A DNA stretch of 64,000 bases, taken from positions 1,766,001-1,830,000 of the forward strand of contig LT629302.1 in the NCBI GenBank assembly GCA_900104375.1, in the 5' to 3' direction. The translations under genes and the position numbers were made by a program. Each line of letters begins with the position of its first letter. Position 1 is the stretch's first letter. This DNA comes from Flavobacteriaceae bacterium MAR_2010_188. GTDB taxonomy: Bacteria > Bacteroidota > Bacteroidia > Flavobacteriales > Flavobacteriaceae. Below the pieces are notes generated by a model. The model did not search any database. It was not told the DNA's origin and saw only the letters and a program-made list of their open reading frames with translations. Of this stretch, positions 1-8,227 are shown one piece after another.

Positions 1-40
1 AAAATTAAAATCAAATAAAACGTTAAAGAGTTATATTAAA

Positions 41-102
41 TCGATGAAATACATTGTTTTTTAACATATGTCGATGAGATTATGCATTTCACCGATGAAA
101 TG
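41..102. promoter_or_regulatory. Cluster of three CGATGA(A/G)AT boxes, candidate operator
   Basis: TCGATGAAAT (41-50), TCGATGAGAT (71-80) and ACCGATGAAAT (91-101) lie 30 and 21 bp apart, close to whole helical turns. The last is also part of an inverted repeat CATTTC-N6-GAAATG (85-102). They sit 50-110 bp upstream of the -7 element at 148-155. A regulator site is inferred; no family can be assigned from sequence alone. Confidence 0.35.
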
Positions 103-147
103 ACAATCAAAAAAGACAGATTAGCGGCTAAGAACAAATCGAAAAAC

Positions 148-155
148 TATATTTG
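148..155 (+). promoter_or_regulatory. Bacteroidota -7 promoter element TATATTTG
   Basis: TATATTTG matches the Bacteroidota sigma-A -7 consensus TAnnTTTG exactly. No clear -33 TTG is seen. It implies transcription from about 159, which rules out the TTG at 153 as a start codon and favours the ATG at 207 for the gene downstream. Confidence 0.55.
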
Positions 156-206
156 CACCCAAAAATGTCTTTGGCATATTGGTTGAATACATCATGTAAA
201 AACATT

Positions 207-1139
207 ATGAATATAATTAGGTACATATTTATGCTCTTTCTTCCGTTGACGGCATACTGCCAGGAGAATAGCATTAGCAATGAAATTTCTATTAATCGGT
301 ATGTAGATGGTACGTTACTTCTACCTAATTCAGTTGAAAATCCATCATTAGTAATCATCATCCCCGATTCTGGACCCACCGATAGGAACGGAAACCAGAA
401 TTTCCTGAAAAATAATTCCCTTAAAAAACTTGCAGAAGCATTAGCAGCGAATAATATTGCCACATTTAGATATGATAAACGAATCGTAAAAGAGATAAAA
501 CGGGGTAACGTAAACCTTAAAGTTTCCTTTGATGACTTTATGGTGGATAACCGTTCCGTTTTGGATTATTTTGAAGCCCAAAAGGAGTTTAAGAATGTTT
601 TCGTTTTAGGACATGGACAAGGAAGTCTTGTTGGGATGTTATCATTGGATGATAAGATTAAAGGTTTTATCTCAGTGGCTGGGGCCGGTAAATCTCTAGA
701 CTCCACTTTGATTGTGCAAGTACAGAAAACTGCGCCAGGTCTAACCGATGATACCAAAAGGATACTGAACGTTTTAAAGGAAGGAAAGACAACTACAAAT
801 TATCCGCAGGCACTGAGCTCTATTTTCGATATTGAAATTCAGCCATTTATGAGCAGTTGGATAAAGTACGACCCGTTAACAATAATAAAGGACATCCCAA
901 CCCCCATCTTAATTTTGAATGGAACCAAAGATTTGCAAGTGGGTATTCAAGAATCTGAGGAATTAGCCAAAGTAGCACAAAACTCAGAAGTTAAGATTAT
1001 CGACAACATGAATCATGTAATGTTTATAATCGATGGTGACGATTTAGAAAACTCTAAGTCATACAATGAGCCGAGGAGGTCTATTTCGGAAGACTTAGTA
1101 AATGGCATTGTTCAATTTGTTGAAAAGAATAAGGATTAA
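207..1139 (+). CDS. Exported alpha/beta-hydrolase fold protein lacking the nucleophile serine
   Basis: A 310-residue protein with a signal peptide at its N terminus (hydrophobic run ending at A-Y-C-Q, residues 4-18), so it is probably periplasmic. The alpha/beta-hydrolase fold is indicated by the strand VIIIPDSGPTDRNGN with an oxyanion-like loop, the elbow GHGQGS and the late acid and base sites NGTKD and NMNHVMF. Relatives with this fold act as esterases or peptidases on small substrates. The elbow normally reads GHSxGS; here the serine position is glycine (codon GGA), while the Asp and His positions remain. The frame also opens at a TTG (153) and an ATG (165), but 153 lies inside the promoter element and 165 would leave almost no leader and put 14 residues before the signal peptide, so 207 is preferred. 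The fold call is firm; activity is doubtful. Confidence 0.8.
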   Translation: MNIIRYIFMLFLPLTAYCQENSISNEISINRYVDGTLLLPNSVENPSLVIIIPDSGPTDRNGNQNFLKNNSLKKLAEALAANNIATFRYDKRIVKEIKRGNVNLKVSFDDFMVDNRSVLDYFEAQKEFKNVFVLGHGQGSLVGMLSLDDKIKGFISVAGAGKSLDSTLIVQVQKTAPGLTDDTKRILNVLKEGKTTTNYPQALSSIFDIEIQPFMSSWIKYDPLTIIKDIPTPILILNGTKDLQVGIQESEELAKVAQNSEVKIIDNMNHVMFIIDGDDLENSKSYNEPRRSISEDLVNGIVQFVEKNKD

Positions 1140-1150
1140 AACTGTGTTAT

Positions 1151-1225
1151 TCACCGAATAAATAGGCATTTCGGCTAAATTGAGATGTCATTAACGAATA
1201 AACTATTATTCTCGGCGATTAAATA
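1151..1225. promoter_or_regulatory. Paired repeat boxes upstream of the outer-membrane protein gene
   Basis: CGAATAAA occurs at 1155 and again as CGAATAAAC at 1195 (40 bp apart), interleaved with TCGGCTAAAT at 1171 and TCGGCGATTAAAT at 1212 (41 bp apart). The first box, TTCACCGAATAAAT, resembles the TTCACCGATGAAAT box near position 90. The regular spacing suggests a binding region for a regulator of the gene at 1284; this is inference. Confidence 0.3.
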
Positions 1226-1283
1226 ATTATAACAAAATAAACTCTATTAGTTTTACAGACCAATACCCTAATCTACTATTTAT

Positions 1284-2015
1284 ATGAATAAGCTTAAGCT
1301 CCTATTAGCCCTATGTTTATTTTCTACGATTTTTTGTAATTCTCAAGAACTCACCATTGGTATAAAAGGTGGAGTTAACTATAGTTTTATTGGAGATATT
1401 AATTCTCGTGGAGGGTCACTTTCAGGCTTTCCAGTGGATGAAGTGTTCACTCCAAATAAAGAACTCGGAACACAATTTGGTGGACTTGTGATGGTAAGAT
1501 TTGGTAGCCTAATGTTAAGAGGAGAAATTTTATTTAGCAAGCAAAAAAATTACTACGAATTTCCTAGCCGGAATTCTTATTGGAACTCTTCTCGTACAGA
1601 AATTCCTTTAATTATAGGATATGAAGTTTTTAAGCCTTTTAGTCCTTATGTGGGAATTAATGCAACTTCTACTTCTAAATTGACTATTGACGGATTAGAA
1701 AATGATTTAACATACGACAAAAGGGATTTAAATCCAATTATTGGTTTATTGGTAGATTTTGGAAGATTTGGAGTGGATGTTAGATACGAACTTAGTACGA
1801 CGGAAGAACCCTATTTTGACGCAAATTTTGTAAATAATAGCACACAAGGACAGCCAGGATATGGAATAAACAGTGCAGATATATACCCATATAAGTTAGG
1901 AGTGCTTAGCCTTAGTGCTCACATTAACTTATTCACCACTGATAAAGACCGAATGGGAAGCTTCTTCGGTGGTTTATTTAAAGGAGATAAATGCTATTGT
2001 CCTTACGACAACTAA
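1284..2015 (+). CDS. Outer-membrane beta-barrel protein (PorT/OmpW-like porin family)
   Basis: A 243-residue protein with a clear signal peptide (residues 1-20, ending FCNSQ). The mature part starts with ELTIGIKGGVNYS and continues as alternating aromatic/polar strands separated by glycine- and asparagine-rich turns, the pattern of a small 8- to 10-stranded barrel of the kind annotated as porin family or outer membrane beta-barrel in Flavobacteriaceae. It ends with FKGDKCYCPYDN, which carries two cysteines that could form a disulfide. It stands alone, preceded by repeated boxes (1151-1225) and followed by a hairpin (2048-2070), so it is probably monocistronic. The specific role is unknown. 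Confidence 0.75.
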   Translation: MNKLKLLLALCLFSTIFCNSQELTIGIKGGVNYSFIGDINSRGGSLSGFPVDEVFTPNKELGTQFGGLVMVRFGSLMLRGEILFSKQKNYYEFPSRNSYWNSSRTEIPLIIGYEVFKPFSPYVGINATSTSKLTIDGLENDLTYDKRDLNPIIGLLVDFGRFGVDVRYELSTTEEPYFDANFVNNSTQGQPGYGINSADIYPYKLGVLSLSAHINLFTTDKDRMGSFFGGLFKGDKCYCPYDN

Positions 2016-2047
2016 GATTTTAAATTTCTTATAGGTTATAAAAAATA

Positions 2048-2076
2048 GAAGCGCCCACCACAGGCGCTTCTCACTT
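2048..2076 (+). terminator. Hairpin terminator after the barrel gene
   Basis: Perfect 8-bp stem GAAGCGCC (2048-2055) / GGCGCTTC (2063-2070) with a 7-nt loop. It lies 33 bp after the stop codon. The following T tract is poor (TCACTTT), so termination may be partial. Confidence 0.6.
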
Positions 2077-2262
2077 TAACTAACCAACCAAATGTGATCG
2101 ATTGTGTAGATTAGAATCGAGATTCTATTTTATTATCAATCACATTTAATACTTTTCAAATGTCGTGCCAAAGTTTTCATATTAGTCTTTCTGATTATTT
2201 AAGCCTAAGATTTTATGTAAATTCATTATGAAAAAAATAAGGGTGAAACCCACTAAAAATTA

Positions 2263-2270
2263 TATTTTTG
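2263..2270 (+). promoter_or_regulatory. -7 promoter element TATTTTTG
   Basis: Exact TAnnTTTG match ending 20 bp before the TTG start at 2290. The short distance supports that non-ATG start, because no in-frame ATG lies between. The 2077-2262 stretch holds only an 8-bp inverted repeat AATGTGAT/ATCACATT (2091-2150) and no gene. Confidence 0.5.
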
Positions 2271-2289
2271 ATAGAATAAAATATTTCCC

Positions 2290-4485
2290 TTGTTAAGACT
2301 TATAGCTTTATTTATTTTCTGCTCCCCATCGCTAATAACCGCTCAAACAAAGTCCTTTACTGTAAAATTTACCGATGAGGTAATAATTAATGACGGCATT
2401 CTAAATGAAGAAAGCTGGCAAACAGCTGATAGCGCTTCCAATTTCTGGGAGTATTTCCCCTCGGATTCTATACAGGCTAAACAACAGGCGGATATCAAAA
2501 TGCTCTTCGATGATTATAATCTCTACGTTGGTATAAAAGTAAATTCTCCTGGAGAAGATTATGTCATTCCTTCATTAAGGCGTGATTTTAGAGCTGGCGG
2601 TAGTGATAATATCACCTTACTCTTTGACACCTTTCACGATGGAACTAACGCAATAATTTTCGGCACAAATCCCTACGGCGTTAAAAGGGAAATGCTTCTG
2701 TCTGGCGGAGGAGCCGATGTAGATGATTTTGATGAGGCTTGGGATACCAAATGGCTATCAGAAACTATCAGACACGAAGGCTATTACATAATTGAATGGA
2801 CTATTCCGCTTTCAGCATTTAAATATAAGGAAGGTGAAACTCGATGGCGATTCAATTCTTACCATTTTGATACTCAAGAAAACGAGAATAATACTTGGAT
2901 TAATATTCCACAAAATCAAAACATTTACAACCTAGCTTATATGGGCGATATGATTTTTGAAAAACCCTTGGGCAAATCAAAATCACCAATAAGCATCATT
3001 CCATATATTTCAGCTGGATTAGGAAAGGATTACGAATTAGATACTGAAAATTCTGATTTTAGCTTTGGTGGTGATGCAAAGATGACTATTGGCAGTAGTT
3101 TAAATTTAGATTTAACCATCAATCCAGATTTTTCTCAAGTCGAAGCTGATCGATTGGTAACCAACCTAACCAGGTTTGAGATTTCATTACCTGAACAGCG
3201 CCAATTTTTTATTGAAAATAGCGACCTCTTTGCCGATTTTGGTGATAATCGAGATGCGAACGCTTTTTTCTCAAGAAGGATTGGTGTCGCAAAAAATCTA
3301 GATAATGAATTTGTCGCAAATGATATTATCGCCGGGATTAGATTAAGTGGTAAGTTGACGAATAAGCTCCGGATAGGAATTCTAGATGTTCAAACTGAAG
3401 AAGATAAAGCCAACCTCATTGCGGCTACTAACAACTCCGTAGTAACAGCACAGTACAAACTCTTTAGCCGTTCTAATGTGAGTTTCATGTTTATTAATAA
3501 ACAGCCTACGCAGCTACTAGATTCAATGCCGGTGGAGAACCTTTACAACAGAGTTTTGGGTATAGATTACCGACTAGCTTCAAAGAGCAATACTTATATC
3601 GGGAAATATTATTTTCATAAATCATTTTCACCCGAATCTAATAATAAGGACATTTCTGCGGGCGCAAGCACCGAGTATAATTCATTCAATTACAATCTGC
3701 GGCTGTCGGGATTATACATAGGAGAAAATTTCCGATCAGATTTGGGCTTTATTAGAAGAACCGATATTGTAAAGATAGACCCCAAACTAACACGAAATTT
3801 TTGGCCAGAAAATTTACTTTCCATTAACAAATCAAGCGTTTCTATTATGCCTCTGTTTGTTTGGCGGCCTTCCTTAGACATGGAAAATTCCGACTATTCC
3901 ATACGCTCAGAATGGGAAACCAAGTTCGTTAATAGCGCAGAATTAAAATTTCAGATGAATAATGAGTACATAAAACTTTACGGCGATTTTGACCCAACCG
4001 GTTCTGAAGATGAATTGCCCCTACCCGCTTTCTCTAATTATTACTTCAGTAATTTCTCGGCGAGTTTTCGCTCAGATAGAAGAAAGACCTTATCTTATAG
4101 AATAGAACCTGGGTACGGGGGTTTCTTTAATGGTAAAAAATTCTCTTTTGAGTCTAGCATTGATTATAGAATCCAACCTTTTTTCGCTGGGTCTTTTCAA
4201 TTGAATTATGACAATATAAATCTTCCGGACCCGTTTCCCGATGCCAAGATTTGGTTATTAAGCACTAAACTAGATTTCACATTTACAAAAAATCTTTTCT
4301 GGGCTACCTATATACAATATAGTACACAGGCTCAGAATTTCGGCATAAATTCTAGATTGCAGTGGCGATTCGCGCAGTTATCTGACCTTTATCTAGTCTA
4401 CAATGACAGTTATGTAACCGATCAGCTATTCTATCCTCGAGTAAAATCTCTTAATTTGAAGGTAACCTATTGGCTAAATATCTAA
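2290..4485 (+). CDS. DUF5916-family outer-membrane protein with N-terminal CBM9-like domain
   Basis: A 731-residue exported protein. Residues 1-18 are a signal peptide (ending LITAQ). Residues about 25-225 form a CBM9-like sugar-binding-type sandwich (NDGILNEESWQTAD, then a WTIPLSAF strand and MGDMIFEKPL). The rest is the DUF5916 barrel, recognised by NLDLTINPDFSQVEAD and the following LPEQRQFFIEN, which are hallmark segments of the family. It begins at a TTG; the promoter element at 2263-2270 and the signal peptide starting right at this codon support it. The next gene starts 6 bp after its stop, so the two are probably cotranscribed. Ligand and function are unknown, as for most of the family. 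Confidence 0.85.
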   Translation: MLRLIALFIFCSPSLITAQTKSFTVKFTDEVIINDGILNEESWQTADSASNFWEYFPSDSIQAKQQADIKMLFDDYNLYVGIKVNSPGEDYVIPSLRRDFRAGGSDNITLLFDTFHDGTNAIIFGTNPYGVKREMLLSGGGADVDDFDEAWDTKWLSETIRHEGYYIIEWTIPLSAFKYKEGETRWRFNSYHFDTQENENNTWINIPQNQNIYNLAYMGDMIFEKPLGKSKSPISIIPYISAGLGKDYELDTENSDFSFGGDAKMTIGSSLNLDLTINPDFSQVEADRLVTNLTRFEISLPEQRQFFIENSDLFADFGDNRDANAFFSRRIGVAKNLDNEFVANDIIAGIRLSGKLTNKLRIGILDVQTEEDKANLIAATNNSVVTAQYKLFSRSNVSFMFINKQPTQLLDSMPVENLYNRVLGIDYRLASKSNTYIGKYYFHKSFSPESNNKDISAGASTEYNSFNYNLRLSGLYIGENFRSDLGFIRRTDIVKIDPKLTRNFWPENLLSINKSSVSIMPLFVWRPSLDMENSDYSIRSEWETKFVNSAELKFQMNNEYIKLYGDFDPTGSEDELPLPAFSNYYFSNFSASFRSDRRKTLSYRIEPGYGGFFNGKKFSFESSIDYRIQPFFAGSFQLNYDNINLPDPFPDAKIWLLSTKLDFTFTKNLFWATYIQYSTQAQNFGINSRLQWRFAQLSDLYLVYNDSYVTDQLFYPRVKSLNLKVTYWLNI

Positions 4486-4491
4486 ACTCTT

Positions 4492-5757
4492 ATGGAAAAC
4501 ATGCCGCTATTTACAAATGATGCGATAGTATTTGGAATACTAATGCTCTGTCTGGGGTTTGTATTTTATACCGAAGACATTAAAGATGGATTCTGGCCAA
4601 AGTTCTATAAATATGTTCCGGGTTTATTAATGTGTTATATGCTTCCGGCGGTATTTAATTCTTTGGGGATTATTTCAGCCGAAATCACCCAAACATATTT
4701 TATTGCTAGCCGTTATTTATTGCCCGCTTCATTGGTTCTTTTAACTATTAGCATTGACTTAAAAGCAATCTTCAATTTGGGTTGGAAAGCCCTGGTGATG
4801 TTTTTTACAGGAACAGCCGGGATAATTATTGGTGGACCTTTAGCTATTCTTTTAATATCTACTTTTTCTCCAGAAACCGTTGGCGGCGTTGGTCCTGATG
4901 CGGTTTGGCGCGGATTGGCAACTTTAGCAGGAAGTTGGATTGGAGGTGGAGCTAACCAAGCTGCAATGTTAGAAATATATGAGTACAATCAAGAATTGTA
5001 CGGCGGTATGGTAATAGTAGATATAGTAGTGGCAAATATTTGGATGGCGATATTATTATTAGGAATTGGCAAAAGCGAGAAAATCGATAGATGGCTAAAA
5101 GCTGATAATTCTGCCATAAATGAACTGAAATTAAAAGTACAAACCTTCACCGAAAAAATAGCCAGAACCCCAACGTTAACGGATTATATGATGATATTGG
5201 CCTTTGCCTTTGTAGCAGTTGGGATTTCTCATTTTGGGGCCGATAAGATGGCAGTATACCTTACCGATAATTTTGAAGCAGTAAGCAATACAAAAAGTGC
5301 TTTTTCTTCTTTCGGTAGTTCTTTCTTCTGGTTAATAACCATCGCGACTGCTCTGGGGGTTCTTTTATCTTTCACCAAAGCTAAAAATCTTGAAGGAGCC
5401 GGAGCAAGTAAAATAGGAAGTATTTTTATCTATATATTGGTGGCCACCATCGGGATGAAGATGGATCTTTTGCAAATGTTTGATAATCCCGGTTTAATCG
5501 TTATAGGATTAGTCTGGATGGTTTTTCACGCAGGACTCCTAATCCTAGTGGCTAAACTGATAAAAGCTCCATATTTTTTCCTTGCCGTTGGAAGTCAAGC
5601 AAATGTTGGTGGCGCAGCCTCAGCTCCTGTTGTTGCGGCAGCGTTTCACCCTTCATTGGCAACTGTAGGAGCTTTGTTAGCGGTGTTTGGATATGTAGTT
5701 GGGACCTACGGCGCGATTTTGTGCGCAGAACTCATGAAAATTGCCGCAGCAGGTTAG
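4492..5757 (+). CDS. DUF819 family integral membrane protein (putative transporter)
   Basis: A 421-residue polytopic membrane protein with about ten to eleven hydrophobic segments and the DUF819 (YjcL-like) signatures: the glycine-rich GSWIGGGANQAAM near residue 150 and the second-half repeat GSQANVGGAASAPVVAAAF near residue 370. Each half carries a GGxxN/A-type motif, as in two-fold repeated secondary transporters. The substrate is not known. It follows the DUF5916 gene by 6 bp and precedes a DUF4369 lipoprotein gene by 45 bp, so the three may form one transcription unit. Confidence 0.85.
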   Translation: MENMPLFTNDAIVFGILMLCLGFVFYTEDIKDGFWPKFYKYVPGLLMCYMLPAVFNSLGIISAEITQTYFIASRYLLPASLVLLTISIDLKAIFNLGWKALVMFFTGTAGIIIGGPLAILLISTFSPETVGGVGPDAVWRGLATLAGSWIGGGANQAAMLEIYEYNQELYGGMVIVDIVVANIWMAILLLGIGKSEKIDRWLKADNSAINELKLKVQTFTEKIARTPTLTDYMMILAFAFVAVGISHFGADKMAVYLTDNFEAVSNTKSAFSSFGSSFFWLITIATALGVLLSFTKAKNLEGAGASKIGSIFIYILVATIGMKMDLLQMFDNPGLIVIGLVWMVFHAGLLILVAKLIKAPYFFLAVGSQANVGGAASAPVVAAAFHPSLATVGALLAVFGYVVGTYGAILCAELMKIAAAG

Positions 5758-5802
5758 CATTTAAGATATATTAATGAGATATTTGCCATCAAATTTCAAT
5801 AA

Positions 5803-6489
5803 ATGAAGCAAGTAATTCTTTCCGTTTTCGTAGCGCTATCTATTTTTGGTTGTTCAGAAAACGAGTCCAAGGAAAATTTTACGTTACAAGGAAATATTAA
5901 TGGTCTTAAGAAAGGAACGGTCTACTTACAGCACATCCAGGATTCTACCTTTGTTTCATTAGATTCTGTTGTTCTAAATGGTTCTTCGGAATTTGTCATG
6001 ACCCACGAACTTAAAGAACCCGAAATTTTGTTCTTAAGGTTGAATAAAAATGACAACGATGAAAGTATGCTTTCGTTCTTTGCAGATAAAGGAGTTACCA
6101 CAATCAATTCAACATTGAAAAATTTTCTCTTCGATGCTGAAATTAATGGTTCAACCCAACAGAAATTGATTGAGGAATATTCTAAAATTCAATCTCGCTT
6201 TAGCGATATGAACTTAGATTTAATAAAAAAATCCCTTGAAACATCAAAGGATTCTATAAGCGCGGTTAAGCTGCAGAATGAATTTAATTCACTTTTAAAA
6301 AGGAAATATCTATATACGATCAACTTCGCTTTTAATCATACCGATAGTGAAGTTGCTCCTTACCTAGCCGTTAGTGAGATACCAGACGCAAATAAGAAAT
6401 ATTTAGATACCATCTACAATGGTCTAACATCTCCAATCAAGGCTTCTAAATATGGGAAACTCCTAAAGGAATTGATAGATAAGCGTTAA
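5803..6489 (+). CDS. DUF4369-domain lipoprotein
   Basis: A 228-residue protein with a lipoprotein signal peptide ending in the lipobox IFGC (Cys17). The DUF4369 domain follows directly (FTLQGNINGLKKGTVYLQ, then DSVVLNGSSEFVM), a small beta-rich domain that in Bacteroidota often sits at the N terminus of thioredoxin-like, TlpA-type proteins. Here no thioredoxin domain follows: there is no CxxC, only a helical tail of about 110 residues. It may therefore be a stand-alone member or a derivative that lost the redox domain. It is likely anchored in the periplasmic or outer-membrane leaflet. The stop is 3 bp from the stop of the convergent gene on the other strand. Confidence 0.75.
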   Translation: MKQVILSVFVALSIFGCSENESKENFTLQGNINGLKKGTVYLQHIQDSTFVSLDSVVLNGSSEFVMTHELKEPEILFLRLNKNDNDESMLSFFADKGVTTINSTLKNFLFDAEINGSTQQKLIEEYSKIQSRFSDMNLDLIKKSLETSKDSISAVKLQNEFNSLLKRKYLYTINFAFNHTDSEVAPYLAVSEIPDANKKYLDTIYNGLTSPIKASKYGKLLKELIDKR

Positions 6490-6492
6490 GAA

Positions 6493-6759
6493 TTATCCTA
6501 ACTTATTGATACGCTCAACTAATTCGCGAGCTTTTTTCTCTAATTCTGCTTGTATTGCACCGAAGTGAGCTTTGTTATCTTCAACTTTCTTGGTGTTTAC
6601 TCTTACGATCAATTCATCAAAGGTTGCAATTGCATCGTCTATAATCGCTTCACTCTCTTTAGATGGTTTACCATTGGTATTTTCCCATAGATAAACGTTT
6701 TCAATTATATCACCAAGTACGTAATTGATGTCTTTTTTTAAATCTCTAACTTTTGCCAT
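6493..6759 (-). CDS. Small conserved helical protein, function unknown
   Basis: An 88-residue soluble, charged, all-helical protein: it starts MAKVRDLKKDINYVLGDIIE and has further helices around residues 35-55 and 60-88. No catalytic motif or cysteine is visible. It has its own -7 element (6784-6791) 25 bp upstream of the ATG and a plausible reading frame with ordinary codon use, so it looks real. Proteins of this look are conserved in Flavobacteriaceae as hypothetical proteins; I cannot name a family. It is separated from manA by 86 bp. Confidence 0.75.
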   Translation of the reverse strand: MAKVRDLKKDINYVLGDIIENVYLWENTNGKPSKESEAIIDDAIATFDELIVRVNTKKVEDNKAHFGAIQAELEKKARELVERINKLG

Positions 6760-6783
6760 TAATGCCTGTTTTTATAATTCATG

Positions 6784-6791
6784 CAAAAGTA
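6784..6791 (-). promoter_or_regulatory. -7 promoter element TACTTTTG
   Basis: On the minus strand TACTTTTG matches TAnnTTTG. It lies 25 bp before the ATG of the 88-residue protein. No -33 TTG at a proper distance. Confidence 0.45.
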
Positions 6792-6845
6792 GTCAATATT
6801 CTGCTGACTTATAATATAAAATTAAATCGGAAATATAACAGTGAA

Positions 6846-7820
6846 TCAATCTAGGTAAACCTCTAAGAGCTTAGCGTGGTGGGGAACTATCGTGTATTCT
6901 TCTATAATTGCAGAAATCAATATGGTTTGACCATATTCTAAAGTTTCAGTAAAATTATTGTATTTAAAGGTGGCCGAACCTCCTACGCACATATAAATAA
7001 TGAATGAATCCTTATTGTTATGCTTGTTTGTAGGTTCATTTAACTCAAGATAATTGGTAGTAAAAAAATCGCATGACACCATTTTATTGACCTCATTAGC
7101 CTCACGGTTGTAGCTGACCCTAAAATCATCTTTCATATTAAAATCTAGAGCATCTAAAGCTAGCTCAGTATGTAGTTCGCGATGGTTACCATTATCGTCT
7201 GTCCTATCCCAATCATAAATACGGTACGTAATATCGCTGGTTTGTTGTATTTCGGCCAAGAGCACACCAGCGCCAATTGCATGGACTCGACCCGATTCTA
7301 TAAAATAAGTATCACCTTCTTTTACCTCATCAAAATTTAGGATTTTTGTAAGACTGTTCGTTTGTAAATGTTCCTGATAGTTCTCTAAAGTAACGCCATC
7401 TTTTAATCCTACGATAAGTTGAGCGCCTTGATCAGCTTGCATAACATACCACATTTCTGTTTTTCCAAATGAATTATGTCTCGATTTAGCAAGCTTATCA
7501 TTAGGGTGAAGTTGAATAGATAAATCTTCTTTAGCATCAATAAATTTGATTAGGAGGGGAAATTTATTCGAAAAACGTTGATAGTTTTTTTTACCGATTA
7601 AATCGCTCTTATAAGTACTGAGTAAATGTCTCAAAGATTGATTTTCTAAAGGTCCATTGGCAACTATGGAAGTATCTCCTTCAACATCGCTTATCTCCCA
7701 GCTCTCGCCGATATTTGGCAAATTGCTTTGCCTATTAAGCACTTCTTTAAGTTTTTGGCCTCCCCAAATCTTATCCTTTAAGATGGGTGTAAATTTTAAA
7801 GGGTAGAGTTCGCTTTTCAT
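6846..7820 (-). CDS. manA: Mannose-6-phosphate isomerase, class I
   Basis: A 324-residue cupin enzyme that interconverts fructose-6-phosphate and mannose-6-phosphate using zinc. The class I signatures are present: LKDKIWGGQKL near the N terminus, QLHPNDKLA (metal-binding His) and the adjacent KTEMWYV (metal-binding Glu) near residues 100-125, and ESGRVHAIGAG (metal-binding His) near 178. Length fits the short bacterial form. It feeds GDP-mannose and surface-polysaccharide synthesis. Its ATG overlaps the queD stop by 4 bp (ATGA type), so it is translated from the idi-queD-manA transcript. Confidence 0.93.
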   Translation of the reverse strand: MKSELYPLKFTPILKDKIWGGQKLKEVLNRQSNLPNIGESWEISDVEGDTSIVANGPLENQSLRHLLSTYKSDLIGKKNYQRFSNKFPLLIKFIDAKEDLSIQLHPNDKLAKSRHNSFGKTEMWYVMQADQGAQLIVGLKDGVTLENYQEHLQTNSLTKILNFDEVKEGDTYFIESGRVHAIGAGVLLAEIQQTSDITYRIYDWDRTDDNGNHRELHTELALDALDFNMKDDFRVSYNREANEVNKMVSCDFFTTNYLELNEPTNKHNNKDSFIIYMCVGGSATFKYNNFTETLEYGQTILISAIIEEYTIVPHHAKLLEVYLD

Positions 7821-8227
7821 TGACCAGTATAGGTTACAAAATTTCTAGGAGTTTCATAAAGGATGATTTCCAAGTCATTTGAAGCATCGATGTAAGGTCG
7901 AAGCTTATTGTAAATTACTACGGAAATATTCTCGGCAGTCGGATTCAAGTCTTTGAATTCAGGTACCTCTAAATTGAGATTTTTATGATCGAATTTTTCT
8001 TCAATCTCAGATTGAATTAAATCTTTTAGAGTTTTAATATCGATTACATAACCCGTATCTGGGTCTATTTCGCCGGTAACCGAAACAATCATTTCATAAT
8101 TGTGACCATGAAAGTTCGGGTTATTGCATTTTCCAAAAACCTCATCGTTCTTCTCATCTGACCAATTTTTTCGATACAGCCTATGAGCTGCATTAAAATG
8201 TGCTTTCCTACTCACCTTCACTTTCAT
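7817..8227 (-). CDS. queD: 6-carboxytetrahydropterin synthase / 6-pyruvoyl-tetrahydropterin synthase family
   Basis: A 136-residue T-fold enzyme. Zinc ligands are the His in FNAAHRL and the two in NFHGHNY; the catalytic Cys is in GKCNNPNFHGHNY. QueD converts dihydroneopterin triphosphate into 6-carboxytetrahydropterin in queuosine synthesis. The spacing is CxxxxxHGHNY, as in 6-pyruvoyl-tetrahydropterin synthases, rather than the CxxxHGH of E. coli QueD, so the pterin product is not certain from sequence. Later TAENISVV and ETPRNFVTY fit the family (Glu near the C terminus binds pterin). It overlaps idi upstream and manA downstream by 4 bp each, so the three are one operon. Confidence 0.85.
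   Translation of the reverse strand: MKVKVSRKAHFNAAHRLYRKNWSDEKNDEVFGKCNNPNFHGHNYEMIVSVTGEIDPDTGYVIDIKTLKDLIQSEIEEKFDHKNLNLEVPEFKDLNPTAENISVVIYNKLRPYIDASNDLEIILYETPRNFVTYTGQ

Noticed and set aside
153-206. TTG-started extension of the hydrolase gene
   Set aside because: The TTG is part of the -7 element TATATTTG and would precede the transcript start; the ATG at 207 places the signal peptide correctly.
2080-2150. AATGTGAT/ATCACATT pair as a CRP-type operator
   Set aside because: The half-sites are about 50 bp apart, far more than a CRP dimer site, and no support for such a site is seen.
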